64,000 nucleotides of DNA from Astropecten irregularis (lineage: Eukaryota > Echinodermata > Asteroidea > Paxillosida > Astropectinidae). Below are positions 1 through 12,530 of this stretch, in pieces (position 1 is the stretch's first letter; every line of letters begins with the position of its first letter). Under the pieces are notes generated by a model, which was given only the letters and a program-made list of their open reading frames with translations, did not search any database and had not been told where the DNA came from. The stretch spans positions 7,750,001 through 7,814,000 of the forward strand of contig OZ020254.1 in the NCBI GenBank assembly GCA_963971285.1, given 5' to 3'. The position numbers were made by a program, and so were the translations under genes.

Positions 1-36
1 GATTGATCGCAGAGCTTTGTGAAATCGTCCCCTGAT
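1..36. repeat. Truncated end of a 150-bp MITE (family A)
   Basis: The end reads GGCTTTGTGAAATCG-type sequence followed by cccctg, the right terminus of the family seen complete at 5595-5750, 35631-35771, 39357-39509 and 45017-45170. The rest lies outside the window. Confidence 0.6.
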
Positions 37-518
37 GTATGCAGCAGTGAAGGTATCATTGTGTGACAGTTTGCACCTCAATTTGGAACACAAATGGGTT
101 TATAGCTATCCTGGAAAGGGTCTACATGTAGGCCTACGCCACTCCCTCCCTATCTTGCTAGAGTTTTCAAAACTCCTGGAAGACTGGAACCTTTAAAAGC
201 GAAACATCAGCCCACTAAAATCCATCAACAGACAACCATGACTGAGCAATTAAAACCCAATTGCAATTTAATTGCAATGGTGACCATAAATCATAAAACT
301 CTTCCCCAAAAAACATGTATGGGTCAGAAGAGGAGTCTCCAAAAACTGTGGAAGTCCCATGAGAAACTATAAACAACTCAAAGGCTTTGACCATCGCCCA
401 CTCACCAAGCAAGCTTGCACAACTTGTATTAAAACTTGTAATTTTAGAAATTGCCTTCCACAACTCATATCCACAAGCAAAAACAAAAAAAAGGAAACGA
501 AAAGTGAACTTGAATAGG

Positions 519-656
519 ACTGGGGGACTTTGTAGAACCGGTCTTCAAGTCAACAGTGCACGCGCACGCAATTAATTGTGAGCACGCACGCATTGTTTTG
601 CGTGTGCATGCGCGTGCGCTGTTGACTAGAAGACCAGTTCTCCAAAGTCTCCCATT
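519..656. repeat. Foldback element with CG/CA-rich arms (copy 1)
   Basis: The two ends are reverse complements (about GGGGGACTTTG with CAAAGTCTCCC, and CGGTCTTCAAGTCAACAG with CTGTTGACTAGAAGACC). The centre is an alternating CA/CG run. A second copy lies at 46240-46361, so this is a dispersed family, not a local hairpin. Confidence 0.75.
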
Positions 657-2829
657 AAATTCAAATACCGGTACTCAAGTGTATCAACTATATTTTATAC
701 ATTTGAATTTTCAATGGTTTTTCCCTAAAATCATGCTTATCCTCATATAAATGTGTATTTAGACTGAAACATATTCAGACTGAAGGTTCTTTTAAAGAAA
801 CCCAAATGTCACTCATGAAAAATGGGGCAAAATCACTGAATATTTGAAGTTAGAAGCTGAAACCAGCTGATACTGGTGTAGTCAAGCCTGCTGATACAGC
901 AAGGCAGAACTATTCAAAGGAATAATGTAACAGTCATAAGTTCAGCCGTGTAAATACAGACTTTACCTACATGGTGCCCCCCTGTAACTGTTACACTACA
1001 CTCCAACAGGGCAAATAAAAATTGATCAATATCGCAACAAATAAAAAAGAGGTGAGAAATGAAAAAAAAAAGACATGCCATTCATTTTACCTCCCAACCT
1101 CGGCAAGCTTTCCCTCCAGTTACACGGCAAAACACCGTCGGAGAATGGCGTGTATTTCTTTCTTTCATTTTTTTCTCCTAGCTACCCGCCCAGCCGTGCT
1201 TACACAAAATCCAAGGCTGGCTTGTTTTGTGTATCCTGCCAAGCCAAGCGTAATCTCCAGCATAATAATACGATGTGAACAGATAGAGCGATCACCTGGG
1301 TCCATGCCTGGACGTTGAACTAGAGAATTTTTTTTCTCTCTTTTTTTTTTTTTAAACCTTTTTTACGATTCCTGAAAAGGGGTTTGGTGACTAGAGGCAT
1401 ACAATAGCACTCACTCCAGCTGAAGTGAGCTGTACTTGAATTGATTACACACTCAATTACATAGGAAATCACCCCTATTCTTTGGTTAAGAGGTTGGGTT
1501 TTTTTTCTACATCTCTGTCTTTTTATCTGCCTTCATATGTATAACCAACTAACCGGGCAACTGTATTTTTTTTGGCTGAGGGTATAGGGCCTAGGCTTGA
1601 GGTGCAGGAGGGACTCTTTTGGAAAACCAATTTGCTCCTCCACTGAACTCAAACAATAATCCCCATTCATGAGGAGTTAATGGCCGATGCAATTCATTGT
1701 TGGCCTCCCACCTGTGTATACATCGATACCTCTGACAGCCCTGGCAACAACTGCCAAATTCCCAACAGCATTACACCTCATCTACAGGACTAAAGACTGC
1801 TACTACACTATGCAGGGCTCAAGGGTGTATTATAGTACCATGATTGTACCACTATAACTTGTACTGGACTGTCTGTCACACCATGGAGGCTCCCTCCATG
1901 GAAACACAATAACAGGTTATGAAGAAGGGCTGCAACCCCCTCAACTTTCAAATTAATCATGTTTAAAACATCTGTGCCAACTTTAATCAAACACAATGTG
2001 CTATCATCAGGAAAGCCTCAAATGGTACTCAACCCAAAATCTAGAGAAACACGCCTGTTTCCTCTTACCACCAAGTTGCCAATGAACTATCAGCCAACTA
2101 TTTCCAACGTAACTCGCAAAGATACTATTGCTTTTCCCCATTTTTCTTAAATTAACCCTAACCCTAGCTGCACCTGCCATGCAATACAAGAGCTGTTTAC
2201 CACACATAACTACAATCTCTAAAGGGGGAGTCATGTATTACCACACAAACCACACTTTAGTGTATTGCGGTATTTAGGATACCACATTTACCATGGGAAA
2301 AAACATGTTTGATAAACTGTGGTATGCAGGTGGGTGAGGGTTAAGGGAGTATATATAAGACCATTGAGGAAGGAAAAGACTGATCATGATTCTTATTTTG
2401 TTTAGATTATTAATTTTGGACGAGCACATTCACTAACCTGTAAAATTTTCATCAGCATCAAAAACGAAAAAAAGTTGTTGGACTAAGTGACATTGTGCAA
2501 TTCCTATTGTGTTTAATACCAATTGCCACAAACGAATTTGGGCATTCAAATCCAGTTGCCTTGAAAATGACAGCATTCCAAAAGGGAAAAAAAAACGTTT
2601 CACAGAAATAATTATTAGCTTTGGCATGAACTTTGTAAATAGTCAGATTTTGTCAGACAGAAACTAAACAATGGTGTGTATTTGGATACATGCCAATCCT
2701 GTACTCTACCATATACCTTCAGCCCAGGCATGGTGTCATTTTCAAGCTCTTGAAGGGCATGGGGGTACCCTACCCAGGTAATTGTTTAATTGGAAATCTA
2801 TCCTAGGCTAACAACAGCTGTTTACTTAC

Positions 2830-5198
2830 ATACGCTCCACTGATTTCAGATCAGAGAAAGCCCCTCGCTCGATGCTGGATATCTGATTGTCTGTGAGCTG
2901 TCTGCAAGTTTTGGGGACAGAAAAGAACAGGCCAAAGAAAACATCAGTATGAAATCAGCCACAAAAACTGGCTTTGTCCCTTTAACAACGTCTCTACATA
3001 TTTTTCTCAAGGATCTTCAGTTGTTGTTTTTTTTGGTTATTGATAAAGTTCAAGTACATGTATCTCATACAGTATACTGTAAATTGAATGACTCTCTTTG
3101 TACATGTGTGCATGTATGTTGTTAGTGACCTTCCGCAGGAACAAAGAAGAGACAACCCTGGTTTGTTTATGATTGAGGAGACATGAAAGATCAAATGTAC
3201 AATCAAAGTTAGGATACCAGTTGATCCAGATTGTTATTTTAATCATCCATATAAATCAGTTGTCGAAGACTCTTTGTATAAGAGATGACACTAGGCTAAG
3301 GAATGCATCATAGGCTTGGTGCAATGGCACACCTTTTTGAAGAGACAGATCATGATTATTTGTTCAATGAATTCTACCCAGTGAAACTGATAGTTTCTTC
3401 ACAGGGCATGTTCACACGAGTTGCTTCACAGGGCATGTTCACACGAGTTGCTAATTTTACTGCTAACTTCACTGCTAAAATATCAAAGCGGGAGTTTGGT
3501 TGAGAAAGCAAAGTAGCTCAAATTCACCGAGCGTTCACACGCTGCATTCCACGCTGTGTTCATGACTGCTAACTGCACAATCAGTGTGTGCAGAGGTCAC
3601 AAAAAACCATTGCGTTCATACGGCAATTCACATCGTAAGCATCGCTGCTAAAGTATTAGATTTCACTGTTAAGTCGGAGGAAGCGAAGTTAATAGCACAA
3701 CATTTCTGCTGTTAACTTTTGGATATAGCAGCGATGTTAGGAGCGAAGTTGACAGCAAAGTTAGCTAAAATTACATTTCAACTGCCACAAATTTTCACTG
3801 CTAAGTTAGCAGCGAAGTTAGCAGCTCGTGTGAACATATCCATTGGAAATTTCTTAGCAAAAGGATGGTTGTAATCTGTATTAGACCCTTGTAAAATAAG
3901 TGTACGTTCAGTGATTTTTAAAGGGGGGGATACTTACAAGACTCGTAATTTCTTGAGGTTGTCAAAATCTCCCTTGCGAAGCTTCGTGATATTATTCCCT
4001 TCCAGGTTTCTGTGGGAAATAACCAACCAACATTAGTGTTAGAAATTGAAGACACATTTCTATTCATTTCTATTCATCGTTGAATACATTGTAGCACATC
4101 ATAAACCTTGCTATACAAAGGGAATGATGAAGCTTGTACAATGAGGATATTTTCACCGATTTCAATTGCAAAACTTTCTCAGAGTATTGAGCCCTAAAAG
4201 ATAATACTTTTATGATCTGCACTTATAAACTGTCCGAATTAAGAAATCTTTTGTTTTTTCCCCTGGAAAAAAACAGTTTTCCCACCCTAAAATTAAAGCC
4301 GCGCTGTGTTGATAATTTTACTTTTTGGTGGTTGAAAAGCTGTAATACATACACAGGTTGATACATGGTATTTGACACAAAACAATTTTTAATGACAATG
4401 AGATCAAACTAAATGGACATCATCAAATTTTGCAGCAAAATGCTAATCATGGAATTATGACAATTCTGAGGTAGGCTCTTGTAGTAAATTTTGTTTGTTT
4501 GTTTGTTTTTTCAGTTTCATTGTTGACTGCAGTAGGCGCACATCTTAAGGAATTAGCATCTGAACACTGAAGTCTAGACTTTAGCAAGCCAAGTAATCTT
4601 ATTTTAGCAAATGAGCTGCCATTAGAAGCCTTACAATCCTAGGGATTATCCTAAGGATTATAAGGCTTAGGAGATGTCTGCGGATGTACTAGTGGATTAA
4701 CAACAGCTACACCCAACTTGTCTTAGGAGGAAATCCTCCCAAAACCCATGGAAGCAGATGGCCCCATTCCATACTCTGAACTTTTTTTTCACTCCTGAAT
4801 GTGTAACGTTACCCCTTACAAAAAAATTAACAGACCTTGACAATTTCAAATTTTGTTGCAAAATGCTTTGAAAATGTGAATGACTTCCTATAAACAGAAC
4901 TTGCAAGATGACACACGACATGACTTTAAAGCTTTAGTAGCGTTCGTTTGGTAAAGGTGACGGAACAGCTGCAGTCATCTGTTCATAATTTGATTTGTCA
5001 TGGAATAAAAACAAACCTGTGAAATTTTCAGCTGAATTGATCATTGGAAACAGTAGATAACAGCATAAAACCGTTGCAATTGTTACACGAAATTGTGAGG
5101 TAATTGTAATTTTAAGGTTTTGATCTTGGAAATTAAAACTGTTTTCGGTCTTTTGTTTTAGGCCTACTCATGAATATACACATTGGTGTAGACGGGGG

Positions 5199-5230
<32 letters not shown>

Positions 5231-8200
5231 GCCAGGTGGGGCCAGGCCCCACCCCCCCCCCCTAATTCATCCCCCCCCCAAAAAAAAGGTCTGAGGGCTC
5301 CTCCTCCTACCCCGCACCCCCCCCCCCCCCCCAAAGACAACACCAACGTGCCTCAATGCTGGCGTGCATATTCAGTAGGCCTAGTGCATCGAATGCACAG
5401 GCCTGGCCAAGCCGGTATTGGCTAAAATGTACATCATGTTGGCTCCCCCTATTAAAAAATCCTGGCAACGCCACTGAATATACATATGGCATTTTGGTAT
5501 GTTTGTACTGGCCAGTGGCAGGTCCATCTCTCTACCCTGTAAGTTAATTTAGTTAAACGTAAATCCATGAACATTTCTGTTCTGGTTTGTTACCCAGGGG
5601 TCGATTTCACCAAACTCTTTGTAACTTACTATCAATCGTAGGACTTTAAATGATGCATTGGAGTCCTACGTAGGATAAGCCCCCTAAGATGGGTTATCCT
5701 TCATAACTCGTGTTGCGAGCACTCGCAGGGCTTCGTGAAATTGACCCCTGTACTGTACCTTTAAAGGGTGGCTGCAATGATATTTAATAAAATTTACGGA
5801 AACTTAAAAAATATATTACATTTGATTAAAGTTTGTTTTTTGTTTTCCCCCGCATCTGGTTTTTTTGTTTTCTCGAAATAAACCGCACCCCATTAGCATT
5901 TTGTGTCCATGCCCCACCCCCTAGTACGGGATTTTGATTGCCATCAGTGACGCGGTAACCAGCTCAGCATTACTCGATGCCTTTCGGTGGCTTGTGAACC
6001 AGCTTAGCTACCAAGTTGCTGAGATGACGTCACAACGTTCTACCCTTCCAGTTAATAAAATTATTTTAACACCAACACAAGGGAGGCTAAATCTACGACA
6101 GCCACACAACTGCGTTTTAAAGACTTTATCCCATCAATATAAAAGCAAAAACAACCATTGCGGCCACCCTTTATCATACTTTGGTAAGACACCAAAACAG
6201 AAATGTTCACAGATTTACGTAAAACTAGCAGGGTGTGAAGATGATGGTGGTAGAAACATACTGTTAAAATGTTTCCACATGAAATGGTGTATTTATCCAG
6301 AAATTAGTAAAACAACGACCGAAAATCTGTTTGATCTTTTCAGATCACAAATAAAAGAGAAAAGACATAAAAAATACTGTGGCTGTTTTTCACTGTTTTC
6401 TAAAAAAGTGGGCACCGTAGATAGGACTGAAATTTTCACAGATGACTGTTACTGTATCTGTCTTGATATTTTTGCCCATTTATCTGCATTTTTTCGATAA
6501 AAACCAAAGTATGATACTACCTTTAAATTCAATGAAATTCTCAATGCAACTCAACACTGGAAGCGTGTACATACAGTGCAATAGCGTATTGGTACTGTCA
6601 AGTACAAGTTACAACACAAGAACTTAGGAAAGGCGATGGCAAATGCAGAATTCTTACCATTCCTATCATCTGGCTTCTTTACTAAACCATTACTAAAACG
6701 TCCACAATCTGCTTACATTGTCTTCTGCAGCCATACAATAATGGGGAAGTATAATGGTCTCACCATCGTGGGTTCTAACAAAAACCACACACCGAACTTG
6801 GAAAGTAGTCTTTTCAATGCAGACATCTTATTTACCACATGTCAAGTGGAGCACCTTTGTACGGAGCTCCCTGAGTGCCATATACTCCTATTATCCAGAT
6901 AACCACATCATTACCTCGTCAAATCGACTATATATTGAGCCCTTAAAGGGATTGCATACGTTTGGTAATTTGAGCCTATTGTTTGTTTCAAACCAATATA
7001 ATTGTATATATATAAATACCATAAAACTAACCTGTGAAAGTTTCAATTCAAAAGGTGGTAGCGTTTGTGAGATTTTGGCGACAAACTAGAGCGGTTATTT
7101 CACGCCAGATAACAGTTAGTCAATAGCTGAAAAGCGTTACGGCCATAACGCTTCTCAGATTCATAATTTTTGGAGATAAAAAGTGACATATTTTTCCATA
7201 ACCGCGGTACTTCGAATTGAACGTTTCTCAATATGCATTATACTATCCAAAGCAGCTGTACTTCTCACCAAGTAAGTTTTTATTGCCATAAATTTTCAGA
7301 GTCATTACCAAACGTATGCAATGCCTTTAAAGGTAATACCATACTTTGGTTTTTACAGATTCATGTGCAAAAATATCAAGACAGATAAAGTTACACTTTT
7401 TAAAGCCCACTTTTTGAGAAAACAGTGAAAAGCGGCCCCAGTATTTCTTAAGTCTTTTCTCTTTTATTTTTGATCTTTTAAAAAATGAAATAATAAATAC
7501 ACCATTTCAGGTAGAACCATTTTAACCATCTTCATACTCTGTGGCTGCGTTCGAGCGGTTACTCCCGGTAACACGCGTGTGATGCGCGCACAATACTCTC
7601 CGGTGCAGGAGTATACTCCCCATATCTGGAGAGTATACTCTCGCTGACCCGAGTGTCGTACTCCGGCCGTTCGAGCGCTCAGGAGTATACTCGTGTTAAC
7701 ACGAGTAGCTCGCTCGAACGCAGTCTGTAAGTCATACGTAGTCAGTGTGAACATTTCCGTTTTGGTTTTCTTACTAAGTATGATACTACCTTTGGATATT
7801 TTTATAGGCTTTTAATTGTATTTTAAATGTGTGTATTTTTATGTTTTATTCTAAATAATGTGTGTATTTTTTATGTTTTATGTCAAAGGCCAAATTAATT
7901 TCCCCTGGTGGGACAATATATAGTTCATATCTATCTATTATTAAAAGAATAAAATCGGTAGGCTAATACAAAAATGAAAGGCAGTCGATAAATTATTACG
8001 CTAGAAGACTGCAATTGTAATTTGTATGCACCTGAGTCGAACATAATATCTCGGAAACTGAAAAGAAAGAAAGACGGAAGCGAATGGTGTTTGGGTATAA
8101 TGAGATACACGGATCCAATCGATCGCCGAAGTAGCCGAACCAGCAGCCCGAGGCATTCGCTTGTATGTATTTCACGCGTGAAGCTGATATCGATAGTGGT

Positions 8201-9786
8201 GTCCCCGGCGAATTATTATTTGGCCGCGTATTTATGACCACTAACTCCTTCGGCCGCCGGTCGGTCGGCCCGAGGATTGACCAGCTAGCCTAGCCTGATC
8301 GATGTGGAATGCTGGCCCACCAAGGCCGGTAGTCTCCGGAGTCCCAGGCCTATACCCCGAAACAAAAGCAGGTAGATAAGCGGACGCATTGGACTCAATC
8401 ACCCGTTTGCAAACATCAACGACAAATAAAGCAGAAACAGAGAAAGGAAGAAGTTGGGAAAGAAAAGAAAAATCGGTAGTCCTTGACGGCAAGGCGCTCA
8501 TCCACTTTTAACAGGAATGTGGAACTGCAGGAACAAAAGGACACATGAGGGAATGTCGAATGGTGAACCGATGAAAAAAAAACAGACTACTACAAGAGTC
8601 ATTCTGCACATATGGCAGCACTACCCAAGAAGCAGAAGAAACGCAAATAATTTATCATAAACGAATTTGAAACAAAAATTTAATCTCAAACTTAAAAGTG
8701 AACACCGCGCATTTCCAATAGCCGAGCTTGTCGTTATTGAAGTTTACAGAGCCTATATCGTCATAAAAATCATAGAACTTCAAGAGCTATACACAAACTC
8801 ATACAAAAACGTCCCAACTACACGGAGATAAATGAAACGCAGCGGTACGCAATTAATGTAATTATCTTAGACTGCCGAAGGCCTGAAACAAAAGACCCGA
8901 TTGTAATGTCAAATTATTATGGCTTATTTCTATTTCACATTTTCACCAGCACGAAATGTAATTAAGTGACCTTGGCTCAACAGATGCTAAGCCGGCACGG
9001 TGGTCTCATAGTAATTACCAGGAATGATTTTTCATGGCAATTAAGCGGAGAAAGGAAAATATTACACGCTGAGTTCAGAGTCTCGAAGCTATAATTCTTC
9101 GTGCAAGCCCTTGAACTTGAAATACACCGGTCACTTGAAAGTCAAACGCATAAACCGCATCGTCTTAATTTTGTTGAGTGGTTGAGTGAAGCGGTGCAGA
9201 AATACTTATCAAACTTATCTCCTAGATTGACCACTGCCATTTTCCTCCTTTCGACAAAAAATTCAGCTAACAAACCCCACCGTATCGAAAGCGAAGCGAA
9301 TAATTTTTAATTAAGAAAATGTTATATGCCCGTAGGCCTAATAAACAGGGATTTCAATTAACTTAAATTTAACCCACAATGATTAAAATCAGTAGCGCCC
9401 TAATAAATATGCGTCGCTGAAGTCAGCTTCACAAAATTGCACAGAATAAGAGCTGTATTAATTATGTGAAATTCTAAAGTGGAATATACGGGGCATTAAT
9501 TTTAAAGGAACGGCAACCGTGGTCAAAAGAATGAACACAGTGGGAGACCGTGAAACGAACGAACTCACAATCGCTCGGTGCTGGGCGGGATGTTGACGGG
9601 CACGTACTGCAGACCGCGGTTGATACAGTCCACCGTCCTCCGGTAGCAGCTGCACTCCAACGGGCAGACCCTGCCCGATCTCTTGCGTCCCCTTACGCCA
9701 GTTCCTCCCTCACAAACGCGTATATCCACGGCCAGTCCAAACAGGCAGAGCACGGCAAAGAAATATGTCATCCTGGTAAGATCCAT
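2830..9786 (-). CDS. slit: Slit, N-terminal three coding exons (partial)
   Basis: Slit is a secreted axon-guidance ligand for Robo receptors. Coding exons on the minus strand are 9569-9786, 3938-4009 and 2830-2901, all joined in phase 2; the two inner exons are exactly 72 bp, the classic one-LRR exon. Exon 1 starts with ATG at 9786 and encodes a signal peptide (hydrophobic run around residues 6-22), a basic stretch and an LRRNT cap with CPLECSC and VDC, then VPVNIPPSTERL. Exons 2 and 3 read NLEGNNITKLRKGDFDNL and LQLTDNQISSIERGAF, close to the first LRRs of Slit across bilaterians. Donors are gtgagt, gtaagt and gtaagt. The remaining LRR, EGF, laminin G and cysteine-knot regions must lie beyond the left edge; I found no fourth exon in 1-2829. 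Another LRRNT protein is possible, but the exon pattern and motifs favour Slit strongly. Confidence 0.9.
3393..3842. repeat. 450-bp foldback MITE with a 27-bp tandem duplication at one end
   Basis: The left end reads GTTCACACGAGTTGCTAA and the right end AGCAGCTCGTGTGAAC, with further inverted copies of ACTGCTAACTTC/GAAGTTAGCAG inside. The left terminus GCTTCACAGGGCATGTTCAC is present twice in tandem. The interior is made of repeated variants of 'tagcagcgaagtt'. It lies in Slit intron 2-3, and has no coding capacity. Confidence 0.7.
5190..5335. repeat. Low-complexity poly-G / poly-C tract
   Basis: A run of about 35 G (with one C) is followed by several C runs of 8-14 within 150 bp. It has clear G-quadruplex potential on both strands and is likely length-polymorphic. 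Any reading frame through it is meaningless. Confidence 0.85.
5595..5750. repeat. 150-bp MITE, family A
   Basis: Ends are CAGGGGTCGATTTCAC and GTGAAATTGACCCCTG, near-perfect inverted repeats. The interior has a second inverted pair around 'cctacg'. Related copies lie at 35631, 39357, 45017 and 57332. Confidence 0.8.
5759..6174. repeat. MITE with TIR AAAGGGTGGCTGCAATG (family E)
   Basis: The left end CTTTAAAGGGTGGCTGCAATG is matched inverted by CATTGCGGCCACCCTTTA at the right end, 416 bp apart. The interior is non-coding and AT-rich. It abuts or is interrupted at the right end by the next element, a family D copy. Confidence 0.65.
6168..6524. repeat. 360-bp MITE, family D (copy 1)
   Basis: Inverted termini are TATCATACTTTGGT and ACCAAAGTATGATA. 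The interior shares blocks with copies at 7328, 22537, 29951 and 63591 (for example 'gatggtagaaacatac' and 'gatcaaaaataa'). The 188-codon frame through this region crosses two MITEs and is not a gene. Confidence 0.75.
6943..7330. repeat. 390-bp MITE with TIR TTAAAGGGATTGCATACG (family F)
   Basis: The left end reads TTAAAGGGATTGCATACGTT, continuing TGGTAAT. The right end is its inverted match, ATTACCAAACGTATGCAATG then CCTTTAA. The interior contains a second short inverted pair around 'aacgctt'. It sits directly against a family D copy. Confidence 0.75.
7328..7793. repeat. Family D MITE interrupted by a nested element
   Basis: The family D termini (AGGTAATACCATACTTTGGT and AAGTATGATACTACCTTT) flank normal interior blocks, but the block that reads 'taccctgtaagtta' in other copies is split here by a 182-bp insertion (7543-7724). 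Confidence 0.75.
7543..7724. mobile_element. 182-bp nested MITE with a 4-bp target duplication
   Basis: Inverted ends are GGCTGCGTTCGAGCG and CGCTCGAACGCAGT. The flanks are CTGT on both sides (7539-7542 and 7725-7728), and uninterrupted copies of the host element carry a single CTGT there. The interior is GC-rich with 'gagtatactc' palindromes. No transposase. Confidence 0.7.
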
Positions 9787-10079
9787 GGTTTAAAAAAAAT
9801 CGTAGTTCTCCGGCGAAAGACAAGAAACAAAAACGAGGCAGAAAAATAATAAATCCTCCAAAAATGTGTGCGCTCTCCGGGTTAATTTCCACCGCAAATT
9901 GTGTATTATACGACGGAAAAAACAAGAATAAATAAATAAATTAAAAAGTACAGGTGAATTTTTGAGTCCGTTTAAAGCTTTAAAACTCCTGAATGACAGA
10001 CACAGGTCTTCACTCCGAAAACTGCAAGATTACAGGGGAGGCTCTTTACAACAGGCACGAACAGCAAACGGAACACGGA

Positions 10080-10087
10080 TTATATAC
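10080..10087 (-). promoter_or_regulatory. TATA-like box upstream of Slit
   Basis: On the minus strand the sequence reads GTATATAA about 290 bp upstream of the Slit ATG. A start site near 10050 would give a 5' leader of about 260 nt without needing an upstream exon. This is motif and position only; a second TATATA run lies near 10160. Confidence 0.3.
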
Positions 10088-12397
10088 AATTCCAAGAGAA
10101 AAGTTTAGCACTATTGATGCAGTCCAGCCAATACAGAGCCCACGGGAGCTCCACAGTATATATCCCTGCTTCCCGCTCCTTGACGAACCAATAATGATGT
10201 CAACGGCAGCTAACTCTCCAAACTTTTTTCCTTTCCAATTCCAGCTCTCAACCAGCCAGTTGTACTCCAACGACTGGCATCTTTTTTTATTTCTTCCCAC
10301 AGCTTTTATTCTCCCGTTACGTCGGTAGCTTCCATGCCCATTAACTAATCAAAGAAGACAATAAGATCACTCCACGTGCCGTCAGCAGATACCATACAAG
10401 AATAATTGCTTGATTTAATATTCCTGGCGGAGGTTAGCGCTCGGTGTTCTCCCCGACTGCGTTTGATGAGCACTACACTACAAAATGGTCCTAACTAGCA
10501 TTAGGGAAGCGCTGTACGCCGCACTGCACTACGCATACAGTATGGTGCATGCGAGATGACGTCCCTCTAGCTCTATGCGTGTATACACACTGCCCGTGAC
10601 CACTGCGTACGTACAGCGCACAATCAGCCAACCACCGTTCGTGTCACGCACGCTTCGGACCGGGACCCTCAGTAATAATTAAACCGCCCCCTAAAGTCAC
10701 CGTACGTACGTTGTCACTCAATTTTTAGGAGGACGCAACGGGATTTGTTACGACCATATTACCACATTTCAACCCGAGAATTGAACACCATCGTTCTTAA
10801 AATCACTGCTGTTCTTTTTATTGAGTTGAGAATTGAGATGGGGGAAAATATAGCAAAACAGTATAATAGTTGTTTTAGGTAGTGATTTTGATTCCTCCCC
10901 AGAATGCATGAAATCAGGTTTTAAGAACTGAAACAATGTATAGAATTCGGAGTAAAGTCGTCATTGAAATGTAAACAGGCGTCATGAAACAACACAGAAG
11001 AAATGAGAATGATCTTTTGGTTAGGTTAAGGGGAAAAAACAAATCAGAAATCGTTCTGTTTGCTATTACTCATGCTCGAGTATAGTTCCACACAGCGCGC
11101 CTAGGAAATAGGCCCTATTGCTTCCAACAAATATTGATAGACAACCATTATGCCAGTGCTTGACGCCGAAGCTGAGATGCTCAATTCCTTTTTAAGCCAT
11201 AATGGGAGAATTTCGAAATTCACTTCACAAACAAATTGTGGGACATCTGAAGAGCGAAGGATGTTGGGTGACACCGCTAATTGTCAGCAGTTTACATAAT
11301 CTTTTACGCTGATGCAGTGATGATTTCCCACAGTTTATGGGGTCATACAGTGGACGTCAGCATTATAAACTTCAGTCTCTATCGCACGTCTGTAATCCCC
11401 ACGCGCACCAATCAATATTGACATAGCGTTGGCAGCCTATTCAGAAAACATGTACCTCTTTCACACCTAAATCGCTTAACATTTTCTAGAACTTGAGTTG
11501 TCTGAGACAGCTCAGTGCTTTAACTAACCCATATTCCTTTTTCTTTTTTCTGGAGCTATAGGGTTTTTGAGAAAAAAAATGACATCCAAATAATAAAAAA
11601 GTGAAGTGCACCCCGTACGGAAGTGAAAGGGAACCGTATTTGTTCTGTGGGACCAAGAATGCTGGTTCCTGCTGGCTAGACTAATGCGGCTCCTCGCTGC
11701 ATTGTCCCCCGTTCAGATGGCTGACGCCAGTTAGCAAACGGATACGGTGCCGCTCGCTCCGCTCCTGGTTGGTCGAGGGGAGTAAACTTCGACCGATGAC
11801 GACAGGGAAGAAAAGAAGAAAAAAGACCGCGTGCAGCGTGACAGACACAGGGTGAGACGCGAGGGAGCCTACCCGACTGACGCGATGACGCTCGGCACCG
11901 TACCGACCCGGTTTTAGTCCTTGTATTGTGACCAAGCAGCGTGTGAACCTCGCCAGTTGCCCACGACAGCACTGTGACTGTCAAGCCACTCTTTTACTGT
12001 CTTTTACTTAGGCAAGGATACATCATTCTGTAAGTGTCATGTCCCGTGGTGTGCTCCCAAGAGAATAAGAAAGGAAGACTTTCTTCCGTGCATAATACAT
12101 TGGGCCGATAATAGTCTCTAGTTTTGAGCGTGGCGGATGACGAGGCTTGTTGGGAGGCGTCGCAATGAAGATGAAACGAAGTTTCACCGCCACTTTTAAG
12201 TTTTGTTACGGCCGGTTGAAACGTTGAGGGCGTGCTATAAGAATCATGCTGAAGATTTGAAGGGTTGGCGCAAGAGGGCTCCCTTCATGAATTGCGCGAA
12301 CTCATGTCCAGTATCGCTCGCGGTTAGGTTGACAAGAGGGATGTTAATAATATTAAAACAACAATGCAATAATAATGATGCATATTTAAATTCATAA

Positions 12398-12530
12398 ATC
12401 AATGAAAAGTGATCAAAGAAAAAATGACTGGGGTGGGATTCGAAAAAGGGACCACCGGAAAACCGTACCGGCGCTCTTACTAACTGAGCTATCCGGCCCT
12501 ATGTTGGCGGTGTCCCTAACACGCCTGAGA
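12398..12530 (-). repeat. tRNA-derived repeat, single arm (family K)
   Basis: On the minus strand it contains a tRNA A-box (TAGCTCAGTTAGTAAGAG) and a degenerate B-box (TTTTTCGAATCCCACC), flanked by 'cttttcattgatt'. The arm matches those in the inverted-pair elements at 23225, 28137 and 32311. The mutated B-box region argues against a working tRNA gene. Confidence 0.65.

Larger units (their letters stand above)
1..2829. other. Probable Slit intron 3, no coding exon seen
   Basis: This stretch lies downstream of the third Slit exon on the minus strand and is probably intron. It holds the end of a short MITE (1-36), a GC-repeat foldback at 519-656 and T-rich runs. No LRR-like exon with proper splice sites was found. 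Confidence 0.5.

Noticed and set aside
5164-5492. Frames with poly-glycine and poly-proline
   Set aside because: Produced by the G and C homopolymer tract.
5934-6500. 188-codon open frame on the plus strand
   Set aside because: It runs through two abutting MITEs (families E and D) and shares repeat blocks with other copies; no domain.
11676-11985. Two overlapping minus-strand frames of about 100 codons
   Set aside because: No recognisable motif, no splice partners, GC-rich background makes chance frames likely.
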